DNA from: Lentisalinibacter sp964602525
GTDB lineage: Bacteria; Pseudomonadota; Gammaproteobacteria; Steroidobacterales; Woeseiaceae
Length of the DNA: 47,619 nucleotides
Reading direction: 5' to 3'
NCBI GenBank assembly: GCA_964602525.1
Contig: CAZRSA010000005.1
Coordinates: 1 to 47,619, forward strand
Shown: positions 35,692 to 47,052 of the stretch, one piece after another
Layout: every line of letters begins with the position of its first letter
How positions within the stretch are numbered: position 1 is the first letter of the stretch
Position numbers and translations under genes: made by a program
The notes under the pieces: generated by a model
What the model saw: only the letters and a program-made list of their open reading frames with translations
What the model was told of the DNA's origin: nothing
Database searches by the model: none

Positions 35692-36603
35692 CTAGAATTC
35701 GACGGAAAGACCGAAAGTGACTGCGTACTCCACAATGTGGATGTTCTCGGCATGGATCATCCGCAGTACCGAAAACGAGAGGCCGTAGCGCTCGCTGACC
35801 GCCCAATCGACACCCACACCCGCATTAACGAAATTGTGTTTTACCATGCGGTCGTGCTGATACCAGCGCTCATCGGTCCGCGGCGGCGGGAAATCGTCGG
35901 GAAAGTCGAGTCCGTTACCCTCCTTCACCATCAGGAAGACCCGCCCCGCGACACGCGGCGTAAAGAAGTAGCCGATCTGCCCGTCCACACGCCAGTGATC
36001 GATGTTCGTACCCAGGGTCTCCTCGACGAACACACGCGCGACTCGCGCGCCATAGAAGAAATCGGAGAGCGTCGGGAAATAGACCAGGTTCGCTCCCACG
36101 TCGACTTTCCACAGATTCTGGCCGACGGCGGAGTGGGCGAAGAAAGGATAATCGTTGCTGGGGATCCCGAAGTAGACGAACGGCTCTACGATGAGCGGGC
36201 GGGTTTTCCAGAGGTAGCGAATACCCAGGTGAAAATCCTGGAAGTCGGTATGGTACTCGCCGTCGTCGATGAATTCTGTGTCTCGCGGCGGATCCAGAAT
36301 GCGCGGATCGTGTGGGAAGGTGCCTTGATAACGCCGACGGAGCAATGGGATCCCGGCACTGAGCGTAAGGCGATCGGTGGCGGCATACTCGAACTCGAAG
36401 TTCCAGACATGCGTGTCGACAGTGCCTATCGGCACCTCGCCCGCAGTGCCCTCGAACCCGTCGACACTGATGTACTGATAGTCGACGGAAAAGTGCATGC
36501 TGCCGGCGCGGTCCGCGGCATACGCGTCGGGGACAGCCAGCGCGAGACCGGCAAGAAACAGCAGCGTGCTGACACGATCCGCGCTCGAGGCCCTGTGTCG
36601 CAA
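35692..36603 (-). CDS. Outer-membrane beta-barrel protein of unknown function
   Basis: A 303-residue protein with a signal peptide (LLFLAGLALAVPDAYA) and alternating amphipathic strands rich in Tyr, Phe and Trp. It ends in VTFGLSVEF with the C-terminal Phe typical of outer-membrane barrels. Repeats of NFEFEYAATDRLTLSAGIP and FHLGIRYLWK style resemble the transporter/phenol-pathway MetA-like outer-membrane group, but I cannot name a family with confidence. The start is uncertain: TTG 36603 gives this length, and GTG 36573 would begin just before the hydrophobic stretch. It is 38 bases downstream of a small exported-protein gene and probably forms an operon with it. Confidence 0.7.
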   Translation of the reverse strand: MRHRASSADRVSTLLFLAGLALAVPDAYAADRAGSMHFSVDYQYISVDGFEGTAGEVPIGTVDTHVWNFEFEYAATDRLTLSAGIPLLRRRYQGTFPHDPRILDPPRDTEFIDDGEYHTDFQDFHLGIRYLWKTRPLIVEPFVYFGIPSNDYPFFAHSAVGQNLWKVDVGANLVYFPTLSDFFYGARVARVFVEETLGTNIDHWRVDGQIGYFFTPRVAGRVFLMVKEGNGLDFPDDFPPPRTDERWYQHDRMVKHNFVNAGVGVDWAVSERYGLSFSVLRMIHAENIHIVEYAVTFGLSVEF

Positions 36604-36641
36604 GGGTTCAGACCGGTTGCCCTGAGCTCTGCCGGAACCCG

Positions 36642-37103
36642 TTAAGAGACGTTCAGACTCTCATGAATAATTCGCAGCTGAGTCTTGAGACTGTCAGTCG
36701 TGCGGATATGCCCGCTCTGATCGTGTCCAGGGTCGCCGGGTCTCTGCGCCTCCGTTTCGACCAGCGCAACGAATGCCGCCCCCGGCAGGCTGCCGATGCG
36801 ACTACGCTCGGCGTCGGGCGCGATAATGACCTCGTAACCCGCCTCACCGACTTTTGCGGCGAGGTCTGCGCCGCCATTCGCGATGGTGACACGATGCCCC
36901 GCATCGGCGAGCCGAACGGCCATTTCCCGCTGCGCCTCGGTCTCGACGTAGACGAGCACATTGACGGGCATCGGTGCGGAGTAGGCGCGGTACGCGACGC
37001 CCTTACCGACGCGGAAAAGGCTCTCGCCGCAAGCGAACGCCTCGGACGAAATAAACGCGCAGAGCGTCAGAAGAAGTGCCCCGCTTGCATTTACGACCTT
37101 CAT
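36642..37103 (-). CDS. Small exported protein of unknown function
   Basis: A 153-residue protein. ATG 37103 is chosen because AGGGGG lies about six bases upstream; ATG 37121 adds six residues. A signal peptide (MKVVNASGALLLTLCAFISS, then EAFA) precedes the mature start CGESLF. The AFA-C junction looks like signal peptidase I more than a lipobox. The mature part alternates short strands and helices (NVLVYVETEAQREMAVRLAD, HRVTIANGGADLAAKV, YEVIIAPD), suggesting a receiver-like alpha/beta fold without obvious catalytic residues. It lies upstream of the outer-membrane protein gene on the same strand. Confidence 0.65.
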   Translation of the reverse strand: MKVVNASGALLLTLCAFISSEAFACGESLFRVGKGVAYRAYSAPMPVNVLVYVETEAQREMAVRLADAGHRVTIANGGADLAAKVGEAGYEVIIAPDAERSRIGSLPGAAFVALVETEAQRPGDPGHDQSGHIRTTDSLKTQLRIIHESLNVS

Positions 37104-37240
37104 GTCGAACCCCCTGCGCATCCCGCGCTGCCGTTTTTTTGCTACTTCGAGGTTTTCTTAGCACAGACTCCGGCTCCGCACAAATTCGAGGCGGCCTGTT
37201 GCACCTTGCTTCAGCCCGCAAAAAAACTGAAGTATCAAAG

Positions 37241-37847
37241 TTAACCCCTGCGCATCCTCACCCGGATCGCGTCCTCCTGATCCATCGCCTCGAGCTGGTC
37301 CTCGAAGTCCTTCACGGTCTCGTCGATCTCCGGCAGGATGACGTTCTCGATCGCTCGGGCGCGGCGCTCGGTCTTGCGGTAGTCCTGCAGCAGCCGGGCG
37401 ATGTTGGTGGCGATGGCCGCCATCCTCGCCGCGCCGTCGATCAGCCGACGGAAGGCCTCGGCGCAGAGCTCGGCCTCGATGGAGGGCAGCACGGCAGGCA
37501 CGGACCGGTCCACGGCCTCGCCCTCTGTGCGGGCGTCGATCAGACGCAGATCCAGGAAATTGCGCTCGTCGAGCGACATGGCGCCGTCCTCGAACGGCCG
37601 CGGCGGATAGACCTGCACGCCCTCCAGACCGTGAAAGCCGATGCCACGGCCGAGCGCAGTGACGGCATCGGCATGCCCGGCCGAGAACTCCTCGTACAGG
37701 GCCTGGTAGCGCCGCAGCTCGCGCATGATCTCGCTGGCGATCAGCATGCGCTTCTGCTCCAGGAATTCGAAGCCCTCGCGCACGACCTTCTGTTCGTCGC
37801 GCAGTTCCTGCAGCTGGCCGCGGCTGGCCGACTGCTGGCGGCGGGGG

Positions 37848-37855
<8 letters not shown>
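37241..37855 (-). CDS. atpD: V/A-type ATPase subunit D (central stalk)
   Basis: A 204-residue protein with the long N- and C-terminal helices of subunit D, the rotor shaft inside the A3B3 head. Landmarks are LQELRDEQKVVREGFEFLEQKR near the start (quoted length 22 in the protein, with the LLxxKRD-type region at EQKRMLIASE), and IATNIARLLQDYRKTERRARAIENV at the end, containing the family RRxxALE-like motif. It is the last gene of the operon and overlaps subunit B by eight bases. The 119 bases beyond its stop hold only weak CTTCAG/CTGAAG pairing with a T-run. Confidence 0.9.
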
Positions 37856-41093
<3,238 letters not shown>

Positions 41094-41097
<4 letters not shown>

Positions 41098-41750
41098 GAC
41101 GTTCCTCCGCGGGCCGGTTCCTCGTGGTCGCGCAGCCGGTAGTACTCCGCGAGCAGCTGGGCCCCGAGCTCGGAACCCCGGTCCATCAGGCCTTGCAGCG
41201 TGCCGTCCAGGCTCGCCCCGTCGATGCCGATGCGTAGACCCGCCCCGATATCGTCGCGACCGGTCAGGCATGCCGCCTCACCGGCCGCCTCGGCGAGCCG
41301 GGCGGCGAAGGCCTGGCGCTCTTCCTCGGGCCAGCCCTGCGCATACTCCACCTGCCAGGCCCCGGGTGGCAACACGGCCGCCGCCTGCTCCAGCAGAGAG
41401 GACGTCCAGGCATCCCGCGACTCCGCCTGCTGCCAGCGCCTGCGCAGGGCCTCGTCCAGGCAGTCCCTGCCGGCCGCCAGCACCAGGGCGGCCTTGTCCA
41501 GCTCCCGCCGGCGCGCCCTGGCCTGATCACCGGCGCGCACCCGGGTGATGGCGGCATCCATCTCGCCGCGCAATTCCTCGAATGCCTCGTGTACCCGCTG
41601 CCGCGCGTCGCGCCGGGCCGCGTGCAGCCTCTCGCGGGCCGTGGCGTAGGCGCGCTCGAGGACCTTGTCGATCTCGGCAGCCTCGTAGCGCCGCAGCAGC
41701 CTGACCATGCTCTCGACCTGCCTGTCGACGATGCCGCCTGCCTCGTTCAT
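41094..41750 (-). CDS. V/A-type ATPase subunit E (peripheral stalk)
   Basis: A 218-residue protein with a long charged N-terminal helix (residues 1-110) and a small globular C-terminal part (GLRIGIDGASLDGTLQGLM), the pattern of stalk subunit E. The position between F and A supports the call. Sequence conservation in E is generally low. It overlaps F by four bases and A by four. Confidence 0.85.
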
Positions 41751-42040
41751 TGCTCCAGCCCGAATGCCCTGTTGATGGTGGCGGCGAGGTCGGGGGGTTC
41801 GCCGCCCTGCGCGTCCGGCACGACCACGACCGGTGGCGCGCCCGCACGCTGCACACGTTCCAGCTCGTCGCCGTCGATACCGGCGGCGCTGCCCGCGCCG
41901 ATCAGCACCAGCACCGCTTCCTCCCGGGCTGTGGCCAACGCGTCGGCTGCCGAATCCGCATCGGCGGTGACCGTGCGCAGACCGGCCAGGCGGTAACCCG
42001 CGCCAGTGACCTCGTCGCCGATGAAGACCGCGTCGAGCAC
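41747..42040 (-). CDS. V/A-type ATPase subunit F
   Basis: A 97-residue Rossmann-like central-stalk subunit starting at GTG 42040. It begins VFIGDEVTGAGYRLAGL, a form of the GDxxTVxGFRLAG signature of subunit F, and continues with VLVLIGAGSAAGI and PVVVVPDAQG. Its start is one base after the stop of the K gene, and it overlaps E by four bases. Confidence 0.9.
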   Translation of the reverse strand: MLDAVFIGDEVTGAGYRLAGLRTVTADADSAADALATAREEAVLVLIGAGSAAGIDGDELERVQRAGAPPVVVVPDAQGGEPPDLAATINRAFGLEQ

Positions 42041-42041
42041 T

Positions 42042-42398
42042 TCAGCCGAGTCGGTTGAGGATGAGGATGGCGACGATCAGGCCGTAGATGGCGATGCCCT
42101 CGGCCAGGCCCACCAGGATGATGATGCGGCCGAACAGCTCCGGCTTTTCGGCGAGGGCGCCGACGGCGGCACTGCCCACTTTGGCCACGGCGTAACCGCC
42201 CGCGGCGGCCGACAGGGCCGCGGCCGCGGCGGCTGCCGCGAAACCCCAGCGTATGGCGCCCTCGCCGAGGCCGGCAGCAGCCGCGCCTTCCTCGACCGCG
42301 AGCAGCGGCATGCTGGTGATCATCATGAACGTGCTCAGGGTGACGGTGATCAGCGCGAGGCCGATCAAACCGGCCAGGACCATCTTCATTTTCGTCAT
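42042..42398 (-). CDS. V/A-type ATPase proteolipid subunit K (c-ring)
   Basis: A 118-residue hydrophobic protein with an N-terminal membrane segment (about 5-30; possibly a signal anchor), then a hairpin of two helices joined by AEKPELFGR. The ion-binding carboxylate is E100 in GLAEGIAIYG. The inner helix is alanine-rich (AAAAAAAALSAAAGG) and has no Gln, and E100 is followed by Gly and not Ser/Thr. This suggests H+ and not Na+ as coupling ion (inference). It overlaps subunit I by four bases. Confidence 0.9.
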   Translation of the reverse strand: MTKMKMVLAGLIGLALITVTLSTFMMITSMPLLAVEEGAAAAGLGEGAIRWGFAAAAAAAALSAAAGGYAVAKVGSAAVGALAEKPELFGRIIILVGLAEGIAIYGLIVAILILNRLG

Positions 42399-44230
42399 GC
42401 TTTACTCCCCTTGGTGGGTGTGCGTATCTCCGGCGTCGGCAGCGGCCGGAACGGGCGGCCGGTCGCCTTCAGGAAGCGGATGAAGAACTCGAACAGCAAC
42501 AGCCGGGTGGTCTGGATGCCGACGATCAGGCCCTCCAGCACGATGATGAGCAGGTTGCCCAGCGCCAGCACGATCAGCATGCCGGTCACGCTGCCGGGGG
42601 CCTCGGACATGCCGACCACCGCGACGCCGAGCCCTGCGTGGGCCAGCGCAAAGGCGCCGATGCGCACGAACGAGACGGTGTTCACGGCCAGCTGGAACAG
42701 CGACTCCACGAACTCGCCGGCCGCCTGACCCAGCGCCGCGGGCGTGCGCTCCTCGGGGCTGTCGAAAGCTTCGCCGAAGACGTACCACAGGAAACCGGCG
42801 ACGGCCGCATAAAGGAAGCGGACGTCGAAGAAGCTCGCCACGATTGCGAGGAAGGCGACCATCAGCCCCACACGGCGGCGCCACCAGAGAGCCCACTGCC
42901 CCATCCAGCGCCACTGCACGGCGTCCAGTACCAGGCCCAGCAGGAGCACCACGATGCCGAAGGCGAGGGAGGTCCCCAGGACGGTCAGCGGATGCTCCAG
43001 CGGATGCAGCCACAGCGCGGGTATCAGGTCCTCGCGGGCGAAGAGGCTGCCGAACAGCACGCCGAAGCCCATCGAGGCGATGCCGCCCGGGATGAGGATG
43101 CCGAGCTGGGGGATCTTGCGGTAGAGGAAGAGCCCGGCGACGAACAGCACGGCGCCGTGACCCACGTCGCCGAACATGAAGCCGAACATCAGCGGCGCCA
43201 GCACGGCGACGATCATGCTGGGGTCCGTCTCCTCGCCGCCGGGGGTACCGAGCTGGCGCGCGAAGAACTCGAACGGCCGGGCCCAGCGCGGATTACGAAG
43301 CAGCATGGGGACGGGATAGCCCTCGGGCGGCTCGCAGAAACGCATCAGGTAACGGATGTCCGCCTCGTCCAGCGCGCCGTATATGCTCTCGCCGTCGGTA
43401 TCACTGGTCCAGCCGGTGATCCAGGCGAAGCTCTCGCTGCTCGGAAAACGCGGCACGTGATGGGCCATCCAGTCGAGCAGTTCGAACGAGCCGACGATCC
43501 CGGCGATGCCGTGCTCTTCGTTCAGCGCCTGCAGCCGGTCACGCAGCCGCTGCTCTTCGCGCCCGGCCCCGGCCAGGCGGTCATGCACGCCCCCGAGTGC
43601 GGCTCCGGGTTCTTCCGGGATGTCCTCGGGGAACGGCACCGCTTCGGCCTTCAGCCCGGTCAGAGCGCTGGCCAGCGACTCGTATTCGCTGCGCGGCCCC
43701 ACGGCCAGCAGATAGCAGTCGTCGTCCAGCACCAGGCGCTGCACGATCACGCCGGCGGGTATGGCCTCCGGCCAGGTCCCGGCCGGCACGCGGAACAACC
43801 CGCAGCCTATGGTGGGCCCTGCCGCAGCCAGCCGCGCCGGGTTGGGCAGCGCCTCCGGCGCGCCTTCCAGCAGGTGCTGCAGGCATTGGAGCCTGCGGCG
43901 CTCCGGGGCGAGTTCCTCGAGGCGCGCGATGACGGGCCTGGCATCTTCGGCCCAGGCCCGCAGCACCGCCAGCGAGGCCTCGGCGCGTTCGGGATCCAGG
44001 TCCGGCGTTGCCGGCGGCGGCTCGGGCCAGTAGCTGCGGTAACTGCGCGCGAGCTCCCGGTATTCGGCCAGCACGGCCTGCAACGCGGGGGTGGCGATAC
44101 TCTCGGTGCTGGTGCTGCGGGACTGCAGTTCCACCGCGCCCGTGTCCGCCAGGGCCTTCAGTGCGGCGGTGGCCTCGGCACGCGGCGTGAGTACCTCGAA
44201 CCAGCGTGCGGGCCGGGAGCGGAGGATCAT
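42395..44230 (-). CDS. V/A-type ATPase membrane subunit I (a subunit)
   Basis: A 611-residue stator subunit. The soluble N-terminal half is helical (residues 1 to about 330). The C-terminal half has seven to eight membrane segments, starting near MFGFMFGDVGHGAVLF. The essential proton-path arginine is R523 in NTVSFVRIGAFALAHAG. ATG 44230 follows GGGAG and overlaps the subunit C stop by four bases. The first N-terminal motif, SRPARWFEVLTPRAEATAAL (near the start), matches the family pattern. Confidence 0.93.
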   Translation of the reverse strand: MILRSRPARWFEVLTPRAEATAALKALADTGAVELQSRSTSTESIATPALQAVLAEYRELARSYRSYWPEPPPATPDLDPERAEASLAVLRAWAEDARPVIARLEELAPERRRLQCLQHLLEGAPEALPNPARLAAAGPTIGCGLFRVPAGTWPEAIPAGVIVQRLVLDDDCYLLAVGPRSEYESLASALTGLKAEAVPFPEDIPEEPGAALGGVHDRLAGAGREEQRLRDRLQALNEEHGIAGIVGSFELLDWMAHHVPRFPSSESFAWITGWTSDTDGESIYGALDEADIRYLMRFCEPPEGYPVPMLLRNPRWARPFEFFARQLGTPGGEETDPSMIVAVLAPLMFGFMFGDVGHGAVLFVAGLFLYRKIPQLGILIPGGIASMGFGVLFGSLFAREDLIPALWLHPLEHPLTVLGTSLAFGIVVLLLGLVLDAVQWRWMGQWALWWRRRVGLMVAFLAIVASFFDVRFLYAAVAGFLWYVFGEAFDSPEERTPAALGQAAGEFVESLFQLAVNTVSFVRIGAFALAHAGLGVAVVGMSEAPGSVTGMLIVLALGNLLIIVLEGLIVGIQTTRLLLFEFFIRFLKATGRPFRPLPTPEIRTPTKGSKA

Positions 44231-44937
44231 ACAGGGGCTCCCGCCACCCCTCGTCCCGACAATGCCTGTCTGCGCAACAGGCCGCCGCGAAAACGCTGCA
44301 GGTCCAGCGCCGTCAGCCCCAGGTGGGCAAACACCGCCGCCGCATCCAGCGCATGGCGGCGGAACACGGTGATTACGCGCCGCTCGAACGTCTCGCGCAG
44401 GGTCGCCGAGCGCGAAACCGAGGCCCGTTCCGCGTCCCGGTTCGCCGAGACCCAGTCCTCCACCGCCGCCTCCAGCGACCGGATGCCGTCCCGCGCCGCG
44501 GCGTTCGCCGACGGCATCCGGGCGTGCCAGGCGTCGCGCCACGCGTCGAGCGTCTCCGGCGTGGCGCCGTCGGCCTCGTCCTGTTCCGGCAGCCAGGCAG
44601 GCCGCTCTCCCGTGGTCGCCACGTGGGCATGCGCGGGCAGATCCGGCAGACGGCCGCACCATTCGATGGCGCCGCACCAGGGCTCCGGCGACCACGAGGC
44701 CACCCGGTCCAGGTAGCCGCGCCATGCGCGGCGGATCGCTGCCTCGACGCGGTGGATGTCCTGCTCGGCCGTCAGCTCCTCCGCCCAGGCCGCGAACACG
44801 CCGGTGCGAGCGGCTTCCAGGTAGGCGTGGGCGGAGTCGCAGGATTCGAGCCGGCTCCAGTCGGACTCGTCCGGGCGCCGGCCATGGCGCGCCTGTATGC
44901 GTGCCTGTACATAGCTAAAGCCCGCGCCGTTCGTCAT
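44227..44937 (-). CDS. V/A-type ATPase subunit C-like protein (AC39/V0d type, short)
   Basis: A 236-residue, mostly helical protein. YVQARIQARHGRRP at the start recalls the YxxARVRA opening of subunit C (AC39/V0d), which couples the rotor stalk to the c-ring. Usual members have about 320-350 residues, so this is short. The call rests on position between the stalk helix gene and subunit I and on weak similarity. ATG 44937 lies within the end of the upstream gene with no strong ribosome-binding site, suggesting coupled translation. Confidence 0.7.
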   Translation of the reverse strand: MTNGAGFSYVQARIQARHGRRPDESDWSRLESCDSAHAYLEAARTGVFAAWAEELTAEQDIHRVEAAIRRAWRGYLDRVASWSPEPWCGAIEWCGRLPDLPAHAHVATTGERPAWLPEQDEADGATPETLDAWRDAWHARMPSANAAARDGIRSLEAAVEDWVSANRDAERASVSRSATLRETFERRVITVFRRHALDAAAVFAHLGLTALDLQRFRGGLLRRQALSGRGVAGAPV

Positions 44938-45283
44938 CGTGTTCACCGCACAGGCGCGCGGCCAGGCGATCCGCCGCCCGGCGCACCCGTTCACGTTCGT
45001 CGTCATCGAGTTCGACAGGCGTGTCGTCTGCCGGCCCGTGCTCCTCGGCCAGGCGAGTCTCCCGGCGCACGGCATCGGCGCACAGCTCGTGCGCACGCCG
45101 TATCCGTTCTGCAGCACGCTGCTCGATACTCCGGATCTGCTCGTTGGCCTCGGCGATGATGGCGGCGCCACGGCGCTCGCCGGCGCGGATGGCATCACGG
45201 ACGGCCTGCTCGGCCTCCAGCACGTGATCCATCGCGCTCGTCACACTCGTCTCGCGTCCGGAGACAGGAGACTTCTTCTGCAT
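44915..45283 (-). CDS. V/A-type ATPase peripheral stalk subunit (G/H-like coiled coil)
   Basis: A 122-residue charged helix (VLEAEQAVRDAIRAGERRGA, AANEQ-like heptads through LAEEHG) like subunit G/H, the partner of E in the peripheral stalk. It is the first gene of the operon. ATG 45283 is preceded by AGGAGGT, the strongest ribosome-binding site of the cluster. The promoter must lie in the 155-base gap to the next gene, where I saw no convincing hexamers. The C-terminal 23 bases overlap the subunit C gene. Confidence 0.78.
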   Translation of the reverse strand: MQKKSPVSGRETSVTSAMDHVLEAEQAVRDAIRAGERRGAAIIAEANEQIRSIEQRAAERIRRAHELCADAVRRETRLAEEHGPADDTPVELDDDERERVRRAADRLAARLCGEHDDERRGL

Positions 45284-45438
45284 CGCCCTGACCTCCTGCA
45301 GTTCCGATGCCGCGGCCGGGCCGGCGCGCAGGCCCTCGAGGCGCGCGCCGCACGAACCATGGTAGCCGCAGCCATCGCGGGGCCGTCATCGGGAAAAGCC
45401 CTTATCGGATCAGGGTTTCGCTGGCGCCGGTGCGCTCG

Positions 45439-45681
45439 TCAGCTGATGGAGACTTCGGTGAAGCCGGCCAGGAATTCCACCATGCGGCGCAGACGGCGCC
45501 GGTCGAATGCCGCGGGACCGGGTTCCCCACGGTCGGCGACCACCCAGCGGACGGCGTGGCGCTCACACCAGGCCCAGGTCAGCCTGCCCACCGGCTGGAC
45601 GTCGCTGCAGGTGCCGCACTGGGGGCAGCCGATCGGGCGCCGCCTGTCCAGCGGGAAGGGGATGATGTCGGCGTCGGGCAT
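45439..45681 (-). CDS. Small Cys-motif protein of unknown function
   Basis: An 80-residue protein starting at ATG 45681, preceded by GGAG. It contains CPQCGTC and later WCERH, a spacing seen in small zinc-ribbon-like hypothetical proteins. The remainder is basic (DRRRLRRM). A longer frame exists upstream but carries no start signal and overlaps the neighbouring gene. It lies between the ATPase operon and the anchor-H gene on the same strand. Function unknown. Confidence 0.6.
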   Translation of the reverse strand: MPDADIIPFPLDRRRPIGCPQCGTCSDVQPVGRLTWAWCERHAVRWVVADRGEPGPAAFDRRRLRRMVEFLAGFTEVSIS

Positions 45682-45754
45682 GGTCTCCGGCCGGCTCCGT
45701 GGCAAACAAGCGCCATTGAAACCAGCGACCGGAAGCCGGGCTGTGACCGGTTTC

Positions 45755-46576
45755 TCACCGGCGGTATCGGCCGTCCGTGGCGCGCGCGGAACTGTGACGC
45801 CGTCGGCGCCACAGGCCGAGGCCGGCGAGCAGGCCGAGCGCCGCCAGCGAGAAAGACCCGGCGCCGCCGCCGCCATCCGAATGAACGACGGGCGGAGGGA
45901 GATCACCGTCGAACGAGATGTCCTCCAGCGGCAGCAGGCCGAGATCCGGCGAGTCCATCGCGCCGAAGTCGGCAACGAAGCGGTGGTCCCGGACGTCGTA
46001 CACTTCGATGAGCACGTCGTAGAGGTCGGGCGGGAAGCCGGCCACCAGTTCCGCGTCCACCTCGTAGTCGTCGCTGGTCGACGAGCCCCGAATGGTGAAG
46101 ACCTCCGTCTCGTGGATCAGCACGTAGTCGCCGCCCGGTTCGCGCAGCCAGATGTCGGCGTAGACCTCCGCCTCGCGGTAGTCCGTGTCCACGTCGAAGG
46201 TCACCTGCAGCCAGGTATAGTAGCCGTCCCGATCCAGGTCGTCGAAGAGCCGGGTGTGCGCGTCGTAGACGCGGAATCCGCAGCACGAGGCGGCGCGCTG
46301 CTTGGCGGGCAACGGTGCCGCCTTGCCGCTGGCGGACATCCGGTCGGAACGCTCGAAGTCCTGCAATGCGGCGGCGGGGCGGCGCTCACTGTCGCCGCGC
46401 TCGGCGGCGAAACCGTCGGCAGTGCGGGTCTTGTTGTCCGGGCCGTCCGGGCTCGCCGCCATGGCACCGGCCGCCACCGTCAGCGCTGTCGCCGCCACCA
46501 GCGGGAGCAACCAGCGGAAGGGCCAGGCGGGCCGGGCCCGGGGTGCTGCCGCGGTCGTTCGAGTTCTGCGTTCCAT
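45755..46576 (-). CDS. Choice-of-anchor H family exported protein with GlyGly-CTERM-like tail
   Basis: A 273-residue exported protein. ATG 46576 follows AGGAG eight bases upstream. A long basic signal region (MERRTRTTAAAP and a hydrophobic stretch to AMAA) precedes a linker and then the domain FRVYDAHTRLFDDLDRDGYY with FDVDTDYREAEVYADIWL, typical of choice-of-anchor H proteins. The C-terminus reads DGGGGAGSFSLAALGLLAGL and then LWRRRRH: a Gly-rich patch, a membrane segment and an Arg cluster. That is the GlyGly-CTERM plan, processed by rhombosortase in gammaproteobacteria. The rhombosortase gene is not in the window. Function unknown. Confidence 0.85.
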   Translation of the reverse strand: MERRTRTTAAAPRARPAWPFRWLLPLVAATALTVAAGAMAASPDGPDNKTRTADGFAAERGDSERRPAAALQDFERSDRMSASGKAAPLPAKQRAASCCGFRVYDAHTRLFDDLDRDGYYTWLQVTFDVDTDYREAEVYADIWLREPGGDYVLIHETEVFTIRGSSTSDDYEVDAELVAGFPPDLYDVLIEVYDVRDHRFVADFGAMDSPDLGLLPLEDISFDGDLPPPVVHSDGGGGAGSFSLAALGLLAGLGLWRRRRHSSARATDGRYRR

Positions 46577-46773
46577 GTCCGTCTCCTTGCTCCCGGCATT
46601 GCTGCCGCCACGGGTGCATTGAAGCGCGGGGGCGCTGAACGCCGGCTGAATCGGAGAGGCGGGAAACCGAGATTCCACGCGGCAGGCGGGTCCGCTATTC
46701 TCTTGCCCTTTCGCGCGGGGTGAGGAGCGGGCATGCAGCGGAGTCGTACGGCGCTACGGCGGAGGAGAAGCAC

Positions 46774-47052
46774 TTGCAGGCGTTGATCGAATCCGGCCGC
46801 ATCGTCGACATCGTCCTGGCGGTGCTGGTGGCCGAGGTCTTCCTGCTGGCGCTCTTGCACCGACGCACCGGGCGCGGCGTCGCCCCGCTGCCCGCTTTTC
46901 TGAACGCCGGCGCCGGCGGCAGTCTCGCCCTCGCGCTGCGGGCCGCGCTCACCGACGGCGGCTGGCAGTGGATCACCGTCTGGCTGCTGTGCGCCCTGGT
47001 CTTTCATTCGGCGGATCTGGCACGCCGATGGTCACGGCAGAAGGTCGAGTGA
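46774..47052 (+). CDS. Small membrane protein upstream of crtI
   Basis: A 92-residue protein with about three hydrophobic segments (IVDIVLAVLVAEVFLLALL; AGGSLALALRAAL; WITVWLLCALVF). TTG 46774 is chosen because GGAGGAG lies six bases upstream; GTG 46720 in the same frame is an alternative of 110 residues. Its stop overlaps the GTG start of the phytoene desaturase gene by four bases (GTGA), so the two are translationally coupled. I do not recognise the family; the context suggests a role in carotenoid synthesis or localisation. Confidence 0.65.
   Translation: MQALIESGRIVDIVLAVLVAEVFLLALLHRRTGRGVAPLPAFLNAGAGGSLALALRAALTDGGWQWITVWLLCALVFHSADLARRWSRQKVE

Noticed and set aside
44938..45198. Upstream extension of subunit C to 45198
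   Set aside because: It overlaps the stalk-subunit gene in another frame and its translation is low-complexity; the ATG at 44937 fits the operon pattern.
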